Shown here: positions 8,617 through 17,322 of the stretch, in pieces
Layout of the letters: each line of letters begins with the position of its first letter
Numbering within the stretch: position 1 is the stretch's first letter
Origin: Sphingosinicella microcystinivorans
GTDB taxonomy: Bacteria; Pseudomonadota; Alphaproteobacteria; Sphingomonadales; Sphingomonadaceae
NCBI RefSeq assembly: GCF_003634215.1
Contig: NZ_RBWX01000008.1
Coordinates: 372,001-436,000, forward strand
Direction: 5' to 3'
DNA: 64,000 nucleotides
Position numbers and translations under genes: made by a program
The notes under the pieces: model-generated
The model's input: only the letters and a program-made list of their open reading frames with translations
What the model was told of the DNA's origin: nothing
Databases searched by the model: none

Positions 8617-9081
8617 ATGCCAACCCAGCCGCTCGACGCGCTCGATGTCAAAATCCTTGAGTGCCTGCAGGCAGACGGCCGCATCACCAATCAGGAGCTT
8701 TCGGAGAAGGTCGGCCTGTCGCCGAGCCCGTGCCTGCGCCGCGTGCGCCAGCTGGAGGCGGCGGGCATCATCACCGGCTATGTTGCCCTCGTCAGCCCCG
8801 ATCAGGTCGGCCTCACGATCAGCGCCTTCGTGCGCGTGCGGCTCAACCAGCAGGACGAAAAGCACCTCGACATCTTCGAAACCGCCGTCGCCGCCTTCCC
8901 GGAGGTGATGGAATGCTACCTGATGACCGGCGAAGCCGACTACCAGCTCCGCGTCCTCGTCCCCTCACTCTCCGATTTCGAGGACGTGCTGCGGCGACTG
9001 ACGCGCATCGAGGGGGTGGCGCAGGTGACGACGAGCTTCGCGCTGCGGCCGATCGTTTACAAGACGGCGGTGCCGGTTTGA
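8617..9081 (+). CDS. Lrp/AsnC family transcriptional regulator (MdeR-like)
   Basis: A 154-residue regulator. An N-terminal helix-turn-helix (LDALDVKILECLQADGRIT, then NQELSEKVGLSPSPCLRRV) is followed by a RAM/AsnC ligand-binding domain with 'VMECYLMTGEADYQLRVLV', the usual effector loop with a Gly-rich turn. Members sense amino acids and bind DNA as dimers or octamers. The ATG at 8617 is preceded by GGAAG 8 nt upstream and starts directly before the conserved LD helix, so longer upstream reading is not needed. Its divergent position next to the 2-oxoacid dehydrogenase gene suggests that gene is its target, as MdeR controls mdeAB. Confidence 0.88.
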   Translation: MPTQPLDALDVKILECLQADGRITNQELSEKVGLSPSPCLRRVRQLEAAGIITGYVALVSPDQVGLTISAFVRVRLNQQDEKHLDIFETAVAAFPEVMECYLMTGEADYQLRVLVPSLSDFEDVLRRLTRIEGVAQVTTSFALRPIVYKTAVPV

Positions 9082-9284
9082 GGGGTTCAGTCTGTTTGTG
9101 GACGATCTAACACATACCGGCATAGATCGACATGATCATCACCTGTGGCTGTCTACGATCCCTCTTGTGTATGTCCGAGCCGTTAGAAGCGGGGGCCCTC
9201 ATATAGGTCATTTCCTATATTTCGACTCGAATGCCGGACATGCTTGGAAATGAGCGATGGAAGTCAGCTCATTTGTGGTTAAGT

Positions 9285-10040
9285 TTAAACAGGGAATTTG
9301 AGAATAACATTGTCAACAAGATCTTCAATGAAGTCAATTACCTTCGACTTGTTGACTGTCACGCCGGAAGGGTGGGCACACGAGTTTCGTGTACCAAGCT
9401 TCTGATCAAGAATTTTCCGCACATCGTTCGAGACGATACCTGCGGAGCGGCAAAGCTCAATGAACTTTGTTTCCTTGATTTCAGTGAAGTCGTCCCGTTT
9501 GGAAACGGAGGTGATTTTCACGCCCTTATCTTTCGAGAGGGCTGTATTGAAGTCGGCTAGCTTGTGCGCGAGGATGTAGGCGAACAGGTGATCCATCGCC
9601 AATATCCAAGTCATAACAATCGCTGCTCGGTTGGCTCCGATCTCAAAGCAGTTGATCGCTTCTTTCAAAAACTCCTTATCAGCTCCAGCAGGAAGCTTAT
9701 GCTCAAGGCCGCGAAGGGTAGCGCTGGTTTGAGCAGTCACAGTCTCGGCCCCGAGCTTCTTCGATAACGCCTCCCGCATGTGCCGCTGGAGTTTGTATGC
9801 ACCTTTGACTTTGATGTACTTTGGCGGCTTGGCTTTCAGTCCCTCTGATAAGCGAGCGCTCACGTTGGCAGGAACCGTTAGATCGCACGCCTCAAAACAG
9901 TCAGTGATCTGTTTTGGGATTGCTGTTTCTTGGCCCAATTCCACCGTTATAAAATAGACAAACAACTCAACGAGCCCACTCTGGCTCTGGCTCGCCACAT
10001 CTTCGATGGAGTTATAGAAGCGATTGACCGCATCATTCAT
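9285..10040 (-). CDS. HEPN-motif protein of unknown function (candidate RNase effector)
   Basis: A 251-residue, mainly helical protein that I do not recognise by name. Residues 218-223 read RNSCAH, the R-x4-6-H motif that forms the active site of HEPN ribonucleases, and the flanking C-terminal helices fit the second half of a HEPN fold (predicted from about residue 122, 'KEFLKEAINCFEIGANRAAIVMTWI'). Residues 8-90 resemble the C-terminal domain of the upstream gene product: both begin with FY, share a 'CF-A' core followed by 'P', and end in a Lys/His-rich helix. The start overlaps the upstream stop as ATGA, so the two are made together. HEPN proteins are frequent in toxin-antitoxin and antiviral systems; that role here is inference. 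Codon use is AT-richer than the flanks. Confidence 0.7.
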   Translation of the reverse strand: MNDAVNRFYNSIEDVASQSQSGLVELFVYFITVELGQETAIPKQITDCFEACDLTVPANVSARLSEGLKAKPPKYIKVKGAYKLQRHMREALSKKLGAETVTAQTSATLRGLEHKLPAGADKEFLKEAINCFEIGANRAAIVMTWILAMDHLFAYILAHKLADFNTALSKDKGVKITSVSKRDDFTEIKETKFIELCRSAGIVSNDVRKILDQKLGTRNSCAHPSGVTVNKSKVIDFIEDLVDNVILKFPV

Positions 10041-10633
10041 TCAGCCGGATTCCGCTTCAATTTATGATTAAAGTGATTATCACCCGCGATGGTGACAGGA
10101 AAGTCTGTGGGCGATCGAAAATCTATATAGCCGAATTTACTGCTGGTATCATAGAAGGCCTGCGCGAATGCCTTCGGTATCTTGTCTCCTGTGGCCTTAA
10201 AGCAAGTGTAGACCTGATCAGTGTTAGGGTTTTCCAAATTCAATGAATCAGCCATAAACTTCAGGAATATTAAAATCTTCTCAGCGTTATTCTTCGGCGC
10301 GAATTGACTATAAAATGCGCCAAGACCAGATGTATCCAAATTTTTGTCGAGCTTGGGAGCGTCGGCAGCCACACCGCTACCACTCTCATCGCCATTCGTT
10401 TTCTTCTTGGTTGCACCACGACGCTTGACCTTCTGCTTAGGTGCAGAAGAAGCAGCCTCTTCGTTGTTGCCAGAATGCGTTGCGCTCGCTGGTGTCGATG
10501 CTGCTGGTGGAGTGAACTTTAACGCCTCCAAAAGTCTTGATTTGAAATCTGTATATATTTCCCGGACCAAATCGGGATCGCCTTCAATATCGATTACTCC
10601 TTGCGAGATATCGATACGTAGCTTTGTGGCCAT
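10037..10633 (-). CDS. Unknown protein with N-terminal beta-rich domain, basic linker and C-terminal winged-helix-like domain
   Basis: A 198-residue protein. Residues 1-40 (RIDISQGVIDIEG, DLVREIYTDFKSRL) look like a short beta hairpin-helix unit. Residues 41-100 are a low-complexity linker rich in Ala, Ser, Thr and Lys (basic cluster KRRGATKKK at 70-78). Residues 105-190 form a compact helical domain that aligns by eye with residues 8-90 of the HEPN-motif partner encoded next. The start at 10633 has GGGAGG 7 nt upstream. It is first in a two-gene operon and overlaps the partner by 4 nt. It may be a partner, sensor or antitoxin of that protein. No family name is claimed. Confidence 0.65.
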   Translation of the reverse strand: MATKLRIDISQGVIDIEGDPDLVREIYTDFKSRLLEALKFTPPAASTPASATHSGNNEEAASSAPKQKVKRRGATKKKTNGDESGSGVAADAPKLDKNLDTSGLGAFYSQFAPKNNAEKILIFLKFMADSLNLENPNTDQVYTCFKATGDKIPKAFAQAFYDTSSKFGYIDFRSPTDFPVTIAGDNHFNHKLKRNPAE

Positions 10634-10727
10634 AATATTCCTCCCGTTATTCGTCCGAGCGGCTTGATCCAGACACCGCTTCTTCACGACAAGATATAAG
10701 AGAAACCCGAATATTCAAGAGAAGCGC

Positions 10728-10745
10728 CAAGAAATTTGTTTCTTG
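10728..10745. promoter_or_regulatory. Perfect palindrome upstream of the two-gene islet operon
   Basis: CAAGAAA at 10728-10734, a 4-nt spacer, then TTTCTTG at 10739-10745: a perfect 7-bp inverted repeat about 95 bp before the first gene of the islet. It is placed where an operator of an autoregulated module would be. No clear -35/-10 pair could be fixed around it. Confidence 0.3.
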
Positions 10746-10818
10746 AGCGTAATATAATGAAACATAATAGATTTTCGTGAAGCGCAACCGTAACCCGCTA
10801 GTCTGTTCCAGTACCCCA

Positions 10819-11733
10819 TCACCCCTCCCAAGGTGGCACAGGCCCATAAAGCCCCTCTAGAAAATCCGTGAACGCCCGCACCGCAGGCGCAGTTTCGGGG
10901 CGGCGGGGGGAGACGGCGTAGATGCCGACGTCTGCCGATCCCTCGCAGTCCGGCAGGATGCGCACCAGCCGCCCGGCGGCGAGGTCGGCGCTCACGTCCC
11001 ATAGCGAGCGGAGCGCGATGCCGACCCCGGCGATGCACAGCTCGCGGACGACCTCGCTCGAATTGGTGCGCACGCGGCTGGTGCCGTCGATGGTCACCGT
11101 GCGCGCACCTGCGCTTCCCCCCACACCCGTCAGTCGCCACGGGAACTGGCCGGTCGCCGCGAGCAGCCGGTGCCGCTGGGTATCGCCGAGCGCCGCCGTG
11201 TCCTCCGGCGCGCCGTGCTGCGCGATATAGGCGGGGGCCGCGCAGAGGATGCGGCGGTTGGTCGCCAGCCGCCGCGCGGAGACGCCGCCGCCGACCGTGG
11301 GCGTGATGCGCACGGCGACGTCGATGCGCGCCGCCATCAGGTCCACGAACCCGTCCGAAAGATCGAGATCGAGCGTGATGCGCGGATACGCATCCAGAAA
11401 CCGCTTCAGGTGCGGCGCGATGTGCAGCCGCCCGAACGAGGTGGGCGCGGACACGCGCAGCAGCCCCGCCGGGCCGTCCTTGTCGCCGGCCACGCGCGCT
11501 TCCGCCTCCGCCACCGCCTTCAGGATCGCCAGCACGTCCGCGTGAAAGCGCGCGCCCGTTTCGGTGAGCGCGAGGCGCCGCGTCGTGCGGTTGACGAGCG
11601 CCGCGCCCAGCCGCGCCTCCAGCCGCGCCAGCCGCTTCGAAACCATCGCAGGCGAAAGCCCCACCGCGCGCCCCGCCGCCGAAAGGCTGCCGCTTTCGAT
11701 GATCTTGGCGAACAGCACGTAATCGGCATCCAT
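10819..11733 (-). CDS. LysR-family transcriptional regulator
   Basis: A 304-residue LysR-type regulator. It has an N-terminal winged helix-turn-helix (MDADYVLFAKIIESGSLS, then AVGLSPAMVSKRLARLE) and a C-terminal periplasmic-binding-protein-like effector domain containing 'RVSAPTSFGRLHIAPHL'. That pattern belongs to the subgroup often named after DmlR/CrgA-like regulators. I placed the start at the Met that opens the DNA-binding helix; an in-frame extension of 29 residues upstream is Arg-rich and unlikely. It is divergent from malate synthase G with a 103-bp gap, so it probably regulates that gene. Effector unknown. Confidence 0.87.
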   Translation of the reverse strand: MDADYVLFAKIIESGSLSAAGRAVGLSPAMVSKRLARLEARLGAALVNRTTRRLALTETGARFHADVLAILKAVAEAEARVAGDKDGPAGLLRVSAPTSFGRLHIAPHLKRFLDAYPRITLDLDLSDGFVDLMAARIDVAVRITPTVGGGVSARRLATNRRILCAAPAYIAQHGAPEDTAALGDTQRHRLLAATGQFPWRLTGVGGSAGARTVTIDGTSRVRTNSSEVVRELCIAGVGIALRSLWDVSADLAAGRLVRILPDCEGSADVGIYAVSPRRPETAPAVRAFTDFLEGLYGPVPPWEG

Positions 11734-11784
11734 CCGATTTGTTCCCGTCGTGAAAAGCTGCTTTAATTTTCGTTCGTCTACCGC

Positions 11785-11800
11785 ACGAGTTCGCGCTCGT
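11785..11800. promoter_or_regulatory. Candidate LysR-type operator
   Basis: ACGAG, 6 nt, CTCGT forms a short dyad in the gap between the divergent LysR gene and malate synthase G. LysR proteins bind interrupted dyads in such gaps, but the canonical T-N11-A form is not clear here. Confidence 0.22.
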
Positions 11801-11836
11801 CTATGAACGCGCGAAACCATACGGGACGATCAGACC

Positions 11837-13936
11837 ATGACGACGAAGAACGGCCTCCAGATCGCAGACAGCCTCGTCCGCTTCATCGAAGAACAGGCGC
11901 TGCCCGGAACGGGCGTCGCCGCAGACGCATTCTGGGCAGGCGTTGCGGACATCTACGCCCGCTTCGCCCCCGAAAACGCCGCGCTCCTCGCGAAGCGCGA
12001 CGATCTGCAGGCGCGTATCGATGCCTGGCACACAGCGCGCGCCGGAAAGCCCATCGACGCCGCCGAATATCAGGCGTTCCTGCGCGAAATCGGCTACCTC
12101 GTGCCCGAGCCCGCGCCCTTCACCGTCACCACGCAGAATGTCGATGCGGAGCTTGCGACGCTCGCCGGGCCGCAGCTCGTCGTCCCCGTGCTCAATGTGC
12201 GGTTCGTGCTCAACGCCGCCAATGCGCGCTGGGGCAGCCTGTATGATGCGCTCTACGGTACGGATGCGATTCCGGGCGCAGCCGCCGGCAAGGGCTACGA
12301 CCCCGCGCGCGGCGCGGAGGTGATCGCGTGGGCGAAGGCGTTCCTCGATCGCGCCGTGCCCCTCGCCAGCGGATCGTGGACGGGCTGGGCGGGCGGCACC
12401 CCCGCGCTCGCCGATCCCGCGCAGCTCGTCGGCCGCGCGGGCGACAACATCCTGCTCCGCCACAATGGCCTCCACATCGAACTCGTCATCGATCGCGCGC
12501 ACCCGATCGGGAAGGACGACCCGGCGGGCCTCGCCGATGTCGTGCTCGAATCCGCGCTTTCCACGATCGTCGATCTCGAAGACTCGGTCGCCGCCGTGGA
12601 CGCGGAAGACAAGGTCGCCGCCTATGCGAACTGGCTCGGCCTGATGAAGGGCGACCTTGAGGACACGTTCGAGAAGACCGGCAAGCCGATGACGCGCCGC
12701 CTGAACGCGGACCGCGCCTATACCGCGCCGGACGGCGCCGCGTTCATGCTGCCCGGCCGCAGTCTCCTCTTCGTCCGCAACGTCGGCCACCTGATGACGA
12801 CGCCCGCCGTGCGCCTCCCCGATGGATCGGAAGCGCCCGAAGGCATCCTCGACGGCATCGTCACCAGCCTCATCGGCGTCCATGACCTCAAGCGTCAGGG
12901 CCGCTTCGTGAACAGCCGCGCGGGGTCGATCTACATCGTGAAGCCCAAGATGCACGGCCCCGAAGAGGCCGCGTTCACCAACCGTCTGTTCGATGCGATC
13001 GAGGATCTGCTCGGCCTTGCGCGCCACACGATCAAGGTCGGCGTGATGGATGAAGAGCGCCGCACCTCGGCCAATCTCGCGGCGTGCATCGCGGCGGTGA
13101 AGGATCGTATCGTCTTCATCAACACCGGCTTCCTCGATCGCACGGGCGACGAGATGCACACGTCGATGCGCGCGGGCGCGATGATCCGCAAGGGCGACAT
13201 GAAGACCTCCGCGTGGATCACCGCCTACGAGAACCGCAACGTGCAGATCGGCCTCGCCTGCGGGCTTTCGGGCCGCGCGCAGATCGGCAAGGGCATGTGG
13301 GCCGCGCCGGACCGGATGGCGGACATGCTGGACCAGAAGATCGGCCATCCGAAGACCGGCGCGAACACCGCATGGGTGCCTTCGCCCACCGCCGCCACGC
13401 TGCACGCCACGCACTATCACGCCGTCGATGTGTTCGCGCGGCAGCAGGAACGCCGCGCGGAGGGCATCGACAGCCTCGGCGCACTCCTCACCATCCCGCT
13501 CGCCGCCGGGCACAACTGGTCGCCCGAGGAGATCCGCGAGGAGCTTGATAACAACGCGCAGGGCATTCTCGGCTACGTGGTGCGCTGGGTCGATCAGGGC
13601 GTCGGCTGCTCAAAGGTGCCCGACATTCACGACATCGGTCTGATGGAGGACCGCGCCACGCTTCGCATTTCCTCACAGCATATGGCGAACTGGCTGCTGC
13701 ACGGTGTCTGCACCCCAGCGGACGTCGACGCCGCCTTCGCGCGCATGGCTGCGAAGGTGGATGCGCAGAACGCGGGCGACCCGCTCTACCGGCCGATGTC
13801 CGGCAACGAGGCCACCAGCCTCGCGTATCAGGCCGCGCGCGCGCTGGTATTCGAAGGCGTTGCCCAACCGAGCGGCTACACCGAACCGCTGCTCCACGCC
13901 TTCCGCGCAAAGGTGAAGGCCGTCCGCTCAATCTGA
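11837..13936 (+). CDS. glcB: Malate synthase G
   Basis: A 699-residue enzyme that condenses glyoxylate with acetyl-CoA to malate in the glyoxylate/glycolate pathway. Length and motifs fit isoform G (about 720 residues): '[31 protein letters not shown]', '[18 protein letters not shown]', 'KPKMHGPEE', '[13 protein letters not shown]' (acidic Mg ligands) and the C-terminal '[23 protein letters not shown]' helix. The gene stands alone, behind a divergent LysR regulator, and is followed by a strong hairpin terminator. No isocitrate lyase is in the window. Start ATG follows a divergent promoter region; the next Met is far inside. Confidence 0.96.
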   Translation: MTTKNGLQIADSLVRFIEEQALPGTGVAADAFWAGVADIYARFAPENAALLAKRDDLQARIDAWHTARAGKPIDAAEYQAFLREIGYLVPEPAPFTVTTQNVDAELATLAGPQLVVPVLNVRFVLNAANARWGSLYDALYGTDAIPGAAAGKGYDPARGAEVIAWAKAFLDRAVPLASGSWTGWAGGTPALADPAQLVGRAGDNILLRHNGLHIELVIDRAHPIGKDDPAGLADVVLESALSTIVDLEDSVAAVDAEDKVAAYANWLGLMKGDLEDTFEKTGKPMTRRLNADRAYTAPDGAAFMLPGRSLLFVRNVGHLMTTPAVRLPDGSEAPEGILDGIVTSLIGVHDLKRQGRFVNSRAGSIYIVKPKMHGPEEAAFTNRLFDAIEDLLGLARHTIKVGVMDEERRTSANLAACIAAVKDRIVFINTGFLDRTGDEMHTSMRAGAMIRKGDMKTSAWITAYENRNVQIGLACGLSGRAQIGKGMWAAPDRMADMLDQKIGHPKTGANTAWVPSPTAATLHATHYHAVDVFARQQERRAEGIDSLGALLTIPLAAGHNWSPEEIREELDNNAQGILGYVVRWVDQGVGCSKVPDIHDIGLMEDRATLRISSQHMANWLLHGVCTPADVDAAFARMAAKVDAQNAGDPLYRPMSGNEATSLAYQAARALVFEGVAQPSGYTEPLLHAFRAKVKAVRSI

Positions 13937-13949
13937 CATTTCGCTGATA
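13933..13949 (+). promoter_or_regulatory. Direct repeat CTGAC-N6-CTGAT upstream of porin (candidate response-regulator site)
   Basis: CTGACATTTCGCTGATA has two CTGA half-sites 11 bp apart, the usual spacing for OmpR-family regulators. It matches 13 of 17 positions of a repeat at 17690-17706 in the promoter region of the PepSY/two-component operon. It overlaps the glcB stop codon and lies about 75 bp before the porin start. Confidence 0.4.
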
Positions 13950-13971
13950 CCCCCTGTCAGATACGTGACAG

Positions 13972-14006
13972 CGCGGCGCTGCTATCGGCAGCGCCGCGTT
14001 TGTTTT
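13972..14006 (+). terminator. Rho-independent terminator of glcB
   Basis: CGCGGCGCTGC (13972-13982), a 5-nt loop TATCG, then GCAGCGCCGCG (13988-13998), a perfect 11-bp stem, followed by TTTGTTTT. It lies 35 bp after the glcB stop and just before the ribosome site of the porin. Confidence 0.88.
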
Positions 14007-14021
14007 CAGCAAGGGGGTTTT

Positions 14022-15305
14022 ATGACTTCGTTCTCCGTTCTCCGCCGTTCGCGCCTGCCGCTCTGCGTGGCAGTGCTGCTGGCATCGTCGCTGACACCGG
14101 CGGCAGCCGCACCTGCGGATGACATCGCCGAGCTGAAAGCCGCGGTCGAAGCGCTCCGCGCCGATCAGGCCCGCGCGCAGGCGCGCATCGCAGAGCTTGA
14201 AGGCGCACTCGCGAAGCAGCGCGAAACGCCCGTCGCCGTCGCAGCCGCGCCCGCCCCGGCACCGAACGCCATCGTCACGACCGCAGCGCCCGTCGGCAGC
14301 GAACCCTCGCGCCTCAGCCTCTCGGGCGACGTGCGCGTGCGCTACGAGTCCAATTTCGGCGTCGCCGGCGCGCGCGATCGCGATCGCGGCGTCCTCCGCG
14401 CGCGCCTGCGCGCCGCTTATTCGGTGAACGATTGGCTCACCGTCGGCGGCCAGCTCGCCACGGGCGACCCGGACGATCCCAACTCCACCGACATGACGCT
14501 GTCGAATTTCAACGACGATCTGCAGGTCAGCCTCGATCAGGCCTATATCCGCCTCACCCCCGGCGATCTTCAGGTCCATCTCGGCAAGATCCCCCAGCCG
14601 TTCATGCGTACCGAGCTCGTCTGGGACGGCGACGTCTCCCCGCAGGGCGCGTCCGCGGCGTACACCGCCGATCTCGGCGGCGTGAAGGTGAAGGCGAGCG
14701 GCCTCTATTTCATGGTCGACGAATCCGTCGCCGGGCCGGACAGCCGCATGATCGGCGGTCAGCTCTCGGTGCAGACCCCCGCCGCGCCCATTCAGGCAGA
14801 ATTCGCGGTCGGATATTATGATTATTCGCTTCGCAGCGTCGCAGGCGGTGACGCCGGCGACTTCCGCTCAAACCTCTTCGCGGGCGGGCGCTATCTCTCC
14901 GACTTCAACCTGCTCGATGTGATCGCCGCGCTCACCTGGAACGGCCTCGGCGAGAAGTGGCCGGTGCGTATCGTCGGCGACTATGTTCACAACTATGGCG
15001 CGGCGACCGATGCCGACACCGGCTTCGGCGTCGACCTTCTCGTCGGCCGCGCCAGCAAGCCCGGAGACTGGCGCTTCACCTACGGCTATGCCGAGGCGGA
15101 GACCGACGCCGTGCTCGCGGCGTTCAGCCAGGACAACACAAACATCGGCACGAACTACATGCAGCACACGCTCGCGATCGATTTCGTGCCGCAGCACAAC
15201 CTCGTGCTCAATGCCACCTACTACCACTACCGGCAGAAGGACGGCGTTATCGGCCCCGTCGACTGGCAGAACCGCCTGCGTCTGAATTTCCTGGTCAACT
15301 TCTAG
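14022..15305 (+). CDS. Putative outer-membrane porin (coiled coil plus barrel)
   Basis: A 427-residue porin-like protein. It has a signal peptide (cleavage near AAA-PADD, residue about 29), a short coiled coil ('DIAELKAAVEALRADQARAQARIAELEGAL') and a barrel of about 16 strands with 'AYIRLTPGDLQVHLGKIPQPFMRTELVWDGDVSPQG', typical of the 'putative porin' family (Porin_5). It ends NFLVNF with terminal Phe. The coiled coil probably makes a trimer base in the periplasm. The ATG at 14022 follows AGGGGG by 4-5 nt. It is tail to tail with the histidine kinase gene (CTAG overlap) and carries a possible site for that regulator upstream. Substrate unknown. Confidence 0.85.
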   Translation: MTSFSVLRRSRLPLCVAVLLASSLTPAAAAPADDIAELKAAVEALRADQARAQARIAELEGALAKQRETPVAVAAAPAPAPNAIVTTAAPVGSEPSRLSLSGDVRVRYESNFGVAGARDRDRGVLRARLRAAYSVNDWLTVGGQLATGDPDDPNSTDMTLSNFNDDLQVSLDQAYIRLTPGDLQVHLGKIPQPFMRTELVWDGDVSPQGASAAYTADLGGVKVKASGLYFMVDESVAGPDSRMIGGQLSVQTPAAPIQAEFAVGYYDYSLRSVAGGDAGDFRSNLFAGGRYLSDFNLLDVIAALTWNGLGEKWPVRIVGDYVHNYGAATDADTGFGVDLLVGRASKPGDWRFTYGYAEAETDAVLAAFSQDNTNIGTNYMQHTLAIDFVPQHNLVLNATYYHYRQKDGVIGPVDWQNRLRLNFLVNF

Positions 15306-16660
15306 GATGCGCGCGCCGCCGGCCACGCGAGGCGGACTTCAAGACCGCCGAGCGGGCCGGTGCCAAGCGCAAGCGTACCGTCCGTCGCGCGCACCAGGTC
15401 GCTGACGATGGCAAGCCCGAAGCCGTGTCCCGGCCCGGCTTCGTCAAGGCGCCCGCCGCGCACGAGCGCCGTCGCCGCGCGCGTATCGGCGATGCCGGGG
15501 CCGTCGTCCGAAACCGTGATCCAAACCTCGCCATCTGCGGCCATGCCCGCCACAGCCACGCGCCGCCGGGCGAAGCGCGCGGCATTCTCCATCAGCGCGC
15601 CAAGAATTTCGGCAAGGTCCGAAGCCGCGAACGGCAATTCCAGATCCTCCGCCACATCGATCTCGAATACGATGCGCTCACCCGCCTCGGTGCGCTCGAT
15701 CACGGCGGCGACCGCCTCCACCGCGGCAAGCATCTTCGCGCGCGAAGATGCCTGCGCCTCGCGCGCCACTGCGGAGCGCGAGCGCGCGAGTTCAGCCTCC
15801 AGCGCTGCGCCGGCCGCCGCGATGGCGCGGTCGAGGCCGTCCGCCGCCTCATGCGCTCCCGCCTCGCGCGCCCGGCGGCTCTGCGCGGCGAGCGCGGCAA
15901 GCGGCGTCTTCAGGCCGTGCGCGAGATCGGCGGCGCGGCGGCGCGCACGATCGACATCCGCCGCGCGCGCATCGGCGAGCGAATTGATGGCGTTCGCCAG
16001 CGGGTCGATTTCGGTCGAGTGATCCGCCGATAGCCGCGCACCCGGATTGCGCCGCATCCGGTCGAGTTCCGCGCGGATACGCGCCAGCGGCCTCAACCCC
16101 AGCACCACCTGGCCGTAGGCCGCGCCGATCAGCACCAGCCACAACAGCACAAGCGAGCCGACCATTTCCCGGCTGAATTCGCGCTGTGCGTCGTTAAGTG
16201 CGCTGTCATCCGTCGCCACCTGCACCAGCACCGGGCGACCGGTCTCGTCGGGCCGCACCATACGCTCGATCAGAAACAGCCCCTGCTCGAACGGCCCGGG
16301 TATCCGCCGCACGCGCCACTGGTCGCGCGGTGCACCCGTCGCGGTGGGAAGCGACTGGTCCCAGAGCGAGGGCGAGTGTTCCTGTCCGGCCGGGGTCGTG
16401 ACCTGCCAGTAAAGTCCACCCGCAGGCTCGCTGAAGCGGCTGTCCGAAGGTTGCGTATCGACAACCGGCTTGCCGTTCGCATCAAGCCGCAGCGTGCCGA
16501 GCAACTCGCGCGCTTTTGCCTCCATCGAATGCGCCTCGCGACGCTCGATATGGCGTTCGAACAGGAGGCCGAGACCGAGGCCCGCAAGCGCGAGCGCAAG
16601 AAAGATCGCGGCGGCGGCGCTCGCCAGCAGCCGAAGCCGCAGCGAACGCAGCGCCATCAA
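15302..16660 (-). CDS. Two-component sensor histidine kinase
   Basis: A 452-residue membrane kinase. TM1 is near residues 9-33, a periplasmic sensor of about 130 residues follows, and TM2 is near 166-187. A HAMP-like linker ('LGLRPLARIRAELDRMR') leads to the dimerisation domain with phospho-acceptor His248 in LAHGLKTPL. The ATPase domain has an N-box ('LMENAARFA') and G-boxes ('DDGPGI', 'GHGFGLAIV'). The HGLKTPL form is the PhoQ-like variant. It overlaps the response regulator stop by 4 nt and is the last gene of the PepSY-regulator-kinase operon. The signal is unknown; PhoQ-like sensors often respond to cations or envelope stress. Confidence 0.92.
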   Translation of the reverse strand: MMALRSLRLRLLASAAAAIFLALALAGLGLGLLFERHIERREAHSMEAKARELLGTLRLDANGKPVVDTQPSDSRFSEPAGGLYWQVTTPAGQEHSPSLWDQSLPTATGAPRDQWRVRRIPGPFEQGLFLIERMVRPDETGRPVLVQVATDDSALNDAQREFSREMVGSLVLLWLVLIGAAYGQVVLGLRPLARIRAELDRMRRNPGARLSADHSTEIDPLANAINSLADARAADVDRARRRAADLAHGLKTPLAALAAQSRRAREAGAHEAADGLDRAIAAAGAALEAELARSRSAVAREAQASSRAKMLAAVEAVAAVIERTEAGERIVFEIDVAEDLELPFAASDLAEILGALMENAARFARRRVAVAGMAADGEVWITVSDDGPGIADTRAATALVRGGRLDEAGPGHGFGLAIVSDLVRATDGTLALGTGPLGGLEVRLAWPAARAS

Positions 16661-17322
16661 CTCTCCTCCGAAAGCACGTAGCCAAAGCCGCGCCGTGTCT
16701 CGACGATGCCAGGTCCCGTTTTGCGGCGCAGCCGGGTGACGAGCGCTTCAATAGCGTTGGTATCGCCCGAATCCGCGGTGCCGTAGAGATGCTCCGCAAT
16801 ATCGTGTGCCGCCGCGACGCCGCCCTTCTGATGGGCGAGGAATTCCAGGAAACGGTATTCGAGCGGCGACAGGCGTATGGCGCGTCCATCGACGTGCGCC
16901 GACATGCGGCTGGTATCGAGCGTCATGCGGCCGACACGGATCAGCGGCGACCCATGCCCGGCCGCACGGCGCAGCAACGCCCGCACCCGCGCCACGAGTT
17001 CGCCCATTGCGAAGGGCTTGGCGAGATAGTCGTCAGCGCCCGCATCGATGCCTTCGACCTTCTCGGTCCATTCGCTGCGCGCGGTCAGGATCAGCACGGG
17101 GAAATTACGCCCGGCGCTCCGCCAGCGCCGCAGGACGCTCAGCCCATCGAGGCGCGGCAGGCCCAGGTCCAGAATCACGGCGGCATAATTCTCGGTATCG
17201 CCCCGATACCACGCATCATCGCCTGTCACGGCGAGGTCGACGACGAAACCGGCCTCCCCGAGCGCGCGAACGAGATCGTCCCCGACATCGGGATCGTCCT
17301 CCACCACGAGCAGACGCATCAA
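16657..17322 (-). CDS. OmpR/PhoP-family response regulator
   Basis: A 221-residue regulator with receiver domain (acidic pocket EDD at residues 8-10, phospho-acceptor Asp52 in LDLGLPRLDG, Lys in 'YLAKPF') and a C-terminal winged helix ('LSPLEYRFLEFLAHQKGGV', 'VTRLRRKTGPGIVETRRGFGYVL'). It is phosphorylated by the kinase encoded next. OmpR-family members bind tandem half-sites 10-11 bp apart. Such a repeat lies in the intergenic region at 17690-17706 and a similar one lies before the porin gene, so autoregulation and porin control are plausible. Both gene junctions are 4-nt overlaps. Confidence 0.95.
   Translation of the reverse strand: MMRLLVVEDDPDVGDDLVRALGEAGFVVDLAVTGDDAWYRGDTENYAAVILDLGLPRLDGLSVLRRWRSAGRNFPVLILTARSEWTEKVEGIDAGADDYLAKPFAMGELVARVRALLRRAAGHGSPLIRVGRMTLDTSRMSAHVDGRAIRLSPLEYRFLEFLAHQKGGVAAAHDIAEHLYGTADSGDTNAIEALVTRLRRKTGPGIVETRRGFGYVLSEES

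Larger units (their letters stand above)
9089..10807. other. AT-richer accessory islet with two unknown genes
   Basis: The base composition changes visibly here: runs of A/T and AT-ending codons replace the GC-rich codon use seen on both sides. The two genes inside have no relation to their neighbours. AGTCTGTT occurs at both edges (9089-9096 and 10800-10807), which could be a target duplication or chance. No integrase, transposase or tRNA adjoins. The 9097-9284 and 10634-10799 ends hold no gene I can support. Confidence 0.6.

Noticed and set aside
4464-8660. Very long plus-strand open frame, 1398 codons, across the phospholipase and the E1-like gene
   Set aside because: It is Arg/Pro/His-rich, antisense or out of frame to two well-supported genes and has no recognisable domain: a shadow caused by GC-rich codon use.
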